Shown here: positions 5,013-7,975 of the stretch, piece by piece
Numbering within the stretch: the stretch's first letter is position 1
How the letters are laid out: each line of letters begins with the position of its first letter
Assembly: GCA_034437315.1 (NCBI GenBank)
Contig: DAOTUC010000151.1
Coordinates: 1-7,975 of the forward strand
Source of the DNA: DSAR01 sp034437315
GTDB lineage: Bacteria; Chloroflexota; Anaerolineae; B4-G1
Direction of reading: 5' to 3'
Length of the DNA: 7,975 nt
Translations under genes and position numbers: made by a program
The notes under the pieces: model-generated
What the model was told of the DNA's origin: nothing
Seen by the model: only the letters and a program-made list of their open reading frames with translations
The model's database searches: none

Positions 5013-6238
5013 AATACATCGTTCAGATCACAGACTGCGGGCCGCTCTCTTTCCGCGCTGGGCGCGAGAAGGCGACCGTCGAGACGTTGTCCTACGTGTC
5101 TGGGTCGACGCTCTTGGGCGGGTTGGCCTCTGCTCACGTGGCGCTTAGACGGGATCCCGATGAGTTTAACGCATTTTTTATGAACGGCGGGGCCAGTTTT
5201 GGCAATCTCTATCCGGCGTCTTTCACGCTTGGCGAATTGCAAGGTGGAAGCGACCCAGTCTACCCGCTGCCTCGGACTGCTGTTTCGTGTAAGCGGTTCA
5301 AGGGGTTTACGTTTGATGAGGAAGACCCCAAGGATGAAGCGCACCACGGTGTTTTCGACGCGCTGATTCCCTGGGCGCTCTTTGCGCTGAGTGAACGGGC
5401 AGACCCACGCCCACTGGATACACTCAGCGAGTGTTCACACCCCCAGTGCCGGGAATCGCTGGATCACTTCGACGGGTTCTACCGGCGTAATCCGTTCGAC
5501 GAACGAGAGATGGGAACGGCCAAGGCGAAGCGCGGCTTGCGCACCCGCACCGGCATCAACCGGGCCACGGGCACAGTGCGCCAAGGTATCCTCTACAGTC
5601 GGGAGGCGCTGCGGGCAGGGTCGACATTCTGGGGCGCGCTGACGGTGAGCGACGATCAAGCGAAGGCTTTCAAAGCTTTTGTTGACGATGCAAACGAAGC
5701 GCAATTGCTGCGGCTGGGCAATAACTGCACACGCGGCTTTGGACGGGTGAATGTGCAGCTCAACGCAATGAATAGCGGGGATACGTCGGATTTGCTGCAA
5801 AAGCGTGTTCAGACCTTCAACGACGCGCTGCGTCAACAAGCCCAGAACTTTGACATAGATACAGCCCACGCCGCTTACGTCCCGCTGACGTTGGTCGCGG
5901 ACGCGATCCTTTACGACCGGCTGCTGCGTTGCCAGACGACGATCACGCCGGATTATCTGGCCGACGTGTGGGGGCTGACAGGTGTCGAACTGATCTACCA
6001 GAACAGCGGCGCCCGCCGGGTGATGGGCTGGAACGATCTGTTCCGTCTGCCCAAGCCGGACGATATAGCGATCACGATGGGATCAGTCTTTTTGTTGGGA
6101 TTTTCGGATCCGCCGGATGGCGGGACGCTTCAAACATTGCTCAAGATGCAAGACGAGGGCATCGGCGCCCGCCGCCGCGAGGGCTTTGGGCGGCTGCTGG
6201 TCGCCCATCCATTCCATTGGGAGGTGAACGGACAATGA
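5009..6238 (+). CDS. csx10: Csx10, Cas5-like double-RAMP protein of type III-D-like complexes
   Basis: This 409-aa protein would cap the crRNA 5' end as the Cas5-type subunit. Family features include an N-terminal RAMP strand (MKYIVQITDCGPLSFRAG), GSTLLGGLA (32-40), LYPASFTLG (68-76), PLPRTAVSCK (86-95), HHGVFDALI (112-120) and TRTGINRATGTVRQGILY (179-196), all typical of Csx10. Two RAMP Gly-rich loops appear, GNNCTRGFGRV (237-247) and GIGARRREGFGRLLV (384-398), so two ferredoxin-like domains are fused. C94, C142 and C147 lie close and could bind metal. ATG 5009 is chosen because AGAGGAGG ends 7 nt before it and it overlaps the upstream stop as ATGA; an open frame extends to 4898 but would lie deep in the preceding RAMP gene. 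The stop overlaps the next ATG. Identification is firm from several motifs. Confidence 0.9.
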   Translation: MKYIVQITDCGPLSFRAGREKATVETLSYVSGSTLLGGLASAHVALRRDPDEFNAFFMNGGASFGNLYPASFTLGELQGGSDPVYPLPRTAVSCKRFKGFTFDEEDPKDEAHHGVFDALIPWALFALSERADPRPLDTLSECSHPQCRESLDHFDGFYRRNPFDEREMGTAKAKRGLRTRTGINRATGTVRQGILYSREALRAGSTFWGALTVSDDQAKAFKAFVDDANEAQLLRLGNNCTRGFGRVNVQLNAMNSGDTSDLLQKRVQTFNDALRQQAQNFDIDTAHAAYVPLTLVADAILYDRLLRCQTTITPDYLADVWGLTGVELIYQNSGARRVMGWNDLFRLPKPDDIAITMGSVFLLGFSDPPDGGTLQTLLKMQDEGIGARRREGFGRLLVAHPFHWEVNGQ

Positions 6239-6666
6239 CAGAACAGACGTTACGTATGAAAATGCTGCGGGCGGTCGCACTGCGCGCCGACAGTTTCTAC
6301 ACCAAGGCGGAACATCTCGGCGGCCGCGCGGCCCAGGCCTTGACCGACAAGAAACGGTCCCAGATTAACGGGCTGGAAGGTATCGCGAACAGCGCGCTCA
6401 AAACGACCGACGTGTTTGACTTTATCAAGGTGCGCACGGCGCGGCAGGATAAATGGCGCGAAGGAGACTGGGGGCCTGATTTGTTGGATTATCTCAGTCG
6501 GGACTTGCGCGAACAGCGCAAAGCCATTTGCACGAACTTGGAGATAGACCCCAACAGCGCCGAGGGCATCCAAGTTCACCTGCTCTTGATCCGCGAGTTC
6601 GTGCGCCAACTGGCGGCTCAGTACGAGTATGCCTGTAGGTTTCCGAACGCGGGAGGTGCGGGATGA
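6235..6666 (+). CDS. Small helical protein A, candidate Cas11 (small subunit)
   Basis: A 143-aa, predominantly helical protein in the position of the small subunit of a type III complex. Its visible anchors are FDFIKVRTAR (61-70), then W74 and W79 in KWREGDWG, YLSRDLREQR (86-95) and LLIREFVRQLAAQY (117-130). Cas11 proteins are short helical bundles that form the inner filament; I do not recognise a named family, so that role is an inference from size, helix content and operon location. A well-placed GGGAGGTG (6219-6226) lies 8 nt before ATG 6235, which overlaps the csx10 stop. The large open frame to 5929 is discarded because it runs in csx10. It shares several spaced residues with the following gene, suggesting an old duplication. 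The stop overlaps the next start as ATGA. Confidence 0.7.
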   Translation: MTEQTLRMKMLRAVALRADSFYTKAEHLGGRAAQALTDKKRSQINGLEGIANSALKTTDVFDFIKVRTARQDKWREGDWGPDLLDYLSRDLREQRKAICTNLEIDPNSAEGIQVHLLLIREFVRQLAAQYEYACRFPNAGGAG

Positions 6667-7103
6667 AGCGGATACAAAACATCCGGTTGACGCCCGAGCA
6701 AGAAACCCAGATCCGCTTGTTGAGCGATGGCGACATCTACAGGGCGGCGATGACCTTTGCCAACGAGCAAGAGGACGTAATCGCATACAGCCAATTTAAC
6801 AGCCAGGTCAATGGCTTGCTCCAGTTCTCACGCTCGTGGGGTGAATTGACCAGTTTTGTGAAGCACCAGAAAAGCCGGGACTGGCAAGGCGTGCGCCAAT
6901 CCTATGGCGAGTTTTACACTGCGCTCAAATCACAACTGGATGATATGCGCGGTGACGTGAAGGGCAAATACGGCTTTGTCCCAGACGATTTGACCAAGCG
7001 TGAAAGCAACGAGTTGGCCGATTTCTTCGTCGGGCTGCTGGCCCGCGCGTTCATCCAGCACCTGGCGGCCGAGATGATGTGGAAAAAGGAGGTCAAACGA
7101 TGA
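6663..7103 (+). CDS. Small helical protein B, candidate Cas11 (small subunit)
   Basis: A 146-aa helical protein with ELTSFVKHQK (61-70), W74 in RDWQG, YTALKSQLDDMRGDV (85-99) and FVGLLARAFIQHLAAEMMW (122-140). These segments line up with protein A: F[I/V]K near residue 64, L...L...R..[I/V] near 87-99, and LLxRxF[I/V]xxLAA in the last helix. I infer it is a second Cas11-like filament subunit or a diverged paralogue with a different contact. ATG 6663 overlaps the upstream stop by ATGA, and GGGAGGTGCGGG precedes it. The stop overlaps the next start in the same way. No catalytic motif, membrane helix or cysteine pair is seen. Confidence 0.7.
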   Translation: MKRIQNIRLTPEQETQIRLLSDGDIYRAAMTFANEQEDVIAYSQFNSQVNGLLQFSRSWGELTSFVKHQKSRDWQGVRQSYGEFYTALKSQLDDMRGDVKGKYGFVPDDLTKRESNELADFFVGLLARAFIQHLAAEMMWKKEVKR

Positions 7104-7951
7104 TCAATCCCCGTGGTTTTACACGACGATACCTGTTTACCGGCACATTGGCGCTCAAGACCGGTCTGCACATCGGCAGCGGCTGGACCGTGGGCAGTCC
7201 CAGCGACAGCCCCGTCATCCGCACGCCTGATGGCAGGCCCTTCATCCCTGGCTCCAGCTTCAAAGGCGCGTTCCGCAGCACCGTGGAAAAGCTGGCCTCA
7301 ACGATTGGGCTAAAGAGCTGCGGCTTGATGGAAGGCCAGGGGTGCATCGGGGCGCAGGGCAAGGAACAAGACGCCTTTAACAAACGCAGCCGGGACTGGA
7401 AAGACGACAAACTGCTGGCCGAGTTGGACAAATTGTTGTGCGATACCTGCAAGCTCTTTGGCTCGTCCTACGCCGCCTCCCGCATCACCTTTGCCGACCT
7501 GCTGCCTACCGCTGAGAGCGAGGAATACGCCGAGGCGATGATCCAGGTGCGCGACGGCGTCGCCATTGACCGCGACAGCGAAAAGGCCGTGGACAAGCTC
7601 AAGTACGATTACGAAGTGGTCGCTCCGGCGCAGACCTTCAAGCTCGAGATTTTGTTGGAGGATCCCACCGATACTGATCTGGGCCTGACCTGCGTCGGCT
7701 TGAGCGAATTCGTCAGCGGCCTGGGCTACGTGGGCGGCAAACGCTCGCGCGGCCTCGGCAACTGCCGCCTCGACGATCTCCAGATCTACAAACTCGACCT
7801 CTCGGTGGACATGCCAGAACGGGCCGAGCGGCTCAAAAAGTATCTACTGGGCAGCACGCCGGAGGAAAAAATGACCTGTGTGGACGACCCGCAAGCGTTT
7901 ATGGATGATCACATCACAGCCTTGTTGAGCGAAAAAGAAGGAGGCGCGTAA
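7100..7951 (+). CDS. Csm3-like Cas7 RAMP with candidate target-RNA nuclease Asp
   Basis: A 283-aa Cas7 subunit of the type III backbone. Motifs in order: LHIGSGWTVGSPSDSPVI (23-40), IPGSSFKGAFRSTVEKLA (49-66), a Cys set C74, C82, C114 and C117 (CDTCKLFGS, 114-122), RDGVAIDRDSEKAVDKLKYD (151-170) and the Gly-rich loop GLGYVGGKRSRGLGN (207-221). D36, fourteen residues before the conserved PG proline, is placed like the Asp that cleaves target RNA every six nucleotides in Csm3. The Cys residues resemble a zinc-binding insertion of some Cas7 proteins. The start ATG 7100 has AAGGAGG upstream and overlaps the previous stop; an in-frame GTG at 7079 is less likely because it would lie before this site. 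The downstream gene starts 3 nt after the stop. Identity as a type III Cas7 is firm; the exact subunit number is not. Confidence 0.92.
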   Translation: MINPRGFTRRYLFTGTLALKTGLHIGSGWTVGSPSDSPVIRTPDGRPFIPGSSFKGAFRSTVEKLASTIGLKSCGLMEGQGCIGAQGKEQDAFNKRSRDWKDDKLLAELDKLLCDTCKLFGSSYAASRITFADLLPTAESEEYAEAMIQVRDGVAIDRDSEKAVDKLKYDYEVVAPAQTFKLEILLEDPTDTDLGLTCVGLSEFVSGLGYVGGKRSRGLGNCRLDDLQIYKLDLSVDMPERAERLKKYLLGSTPEEKMTCVDDPQAFMDDHITALLSEKEGGA

Positions 7952-7954
7952 ACG

Positions 7955-7975
7955 ATGTTGAAACGATTGGTAAAC
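7955..7975 (+). CDS. Next operon gene, first seven codons
   Basis: ATG at 7955 follows the previous TAA (7949-7951) by three nucleotides and has AAGGAGG at 7938-7944, a 10-nt spacing. Only MLKRLVN is inside the window. Short RAMP proteins in type III loci often begin with MxKRLVN-like strands, so a further Cas7-type gene is plausible, but seven residues cannot prove it. Confidence 0.5.

Noticed and set aside
5929..6234. N-terminal extension of small protein A into csx10
   Set aside because: The region codes for the second RAMP loop of csx10 in its own frame; ATG 6235 has GGGAGGTG before it.

Overview
The window looks like a bacterial chromosome segment holding the 5' part of a type III (subtype III-D-like) CRISPR-Cas effector operon together with its signalling and regulatory genes. 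Three things suggest a Chloroflexota (green non-sulfur) host: moderately high GC, a lone protein with a TPR head, a single membrane helix, a Pro/Thr-rich stalk and a DUF4352-like domain (an architecture common in that phylum), and the style of the RAMP and CARF proteins. This assignment is an inference; there is no rRNA or marker gene to prove it.

Layout. (1) 1-166, minus strand: the first 55 codons of a P-loop NTPase, cut by the window edge, reminiscent of ATPases found beside or fused to Csx3 in type III loci. (2) 167-432: divergent intergenic region with two hairpins, a 9-bp direct repeat and two copies of GGTTAGG in opposite orientation. (3) 433-1317, plus: a CARF-domain protein with a C-terminal LuxR-type helix-turn-helix, a candidate cyclic-oligoadenylate-responsive regulator and/or ring nuclease. 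(4) 1318-1504: non-coding, with a terminator-like hairpin, a tandem duplicated palindrome, a -10-like box and a third GGTTAGG. (5) 1505-2587, plus: the TPR/membrane/DUF4352 protein. (6) 2588-2730: cas operon leader with short repeats and a possible 19-codon upstream ORF that overlaps the cas10 start. (7) 2731-7975, plus: a tightly packed operon of cas10 (511 aa, no HD nuclease domain, GGDD cyclase motif intact), a Cas7/Csm3-like RAMP, csx10, two small helical proteins (Cas11 candidates), a second Csm3-like Cas7 with the backbone-nuclease Asp present, and the first 7 codons of a further gene. The genes inside the operon overlap by ATGA or GTGA, except the last junction, which has a 3-nt gap.

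How the parts may work together. The Cas7, Csx10 and small-subunit proteins would form a crRNA-guided filament. Cas10, lacking HD, would respond to target RNA only by making cyclic oligoadenylate through its GGDD palm. The CARF-HTH protein could sense that messenger and act on DNA; the divergent P-loop protein may belong to the same signalling branch. No CRISPR array, cas6, cas1 or cas2 is visible, and no obvious toxic effector nuclease is present; the membrane-anchored TPR/DUF4352 protein lies in the position where an effector could be, but nothing in its sequence proves a link.

The most notable observations are the apparent duplication of the small helical subunit, the His-for-Asp replacement in the first Cas7, the CARF-LuxR fusion with a shared upstream motif at three putative control regions, and the tandem 22-bp-spaced palindromes.
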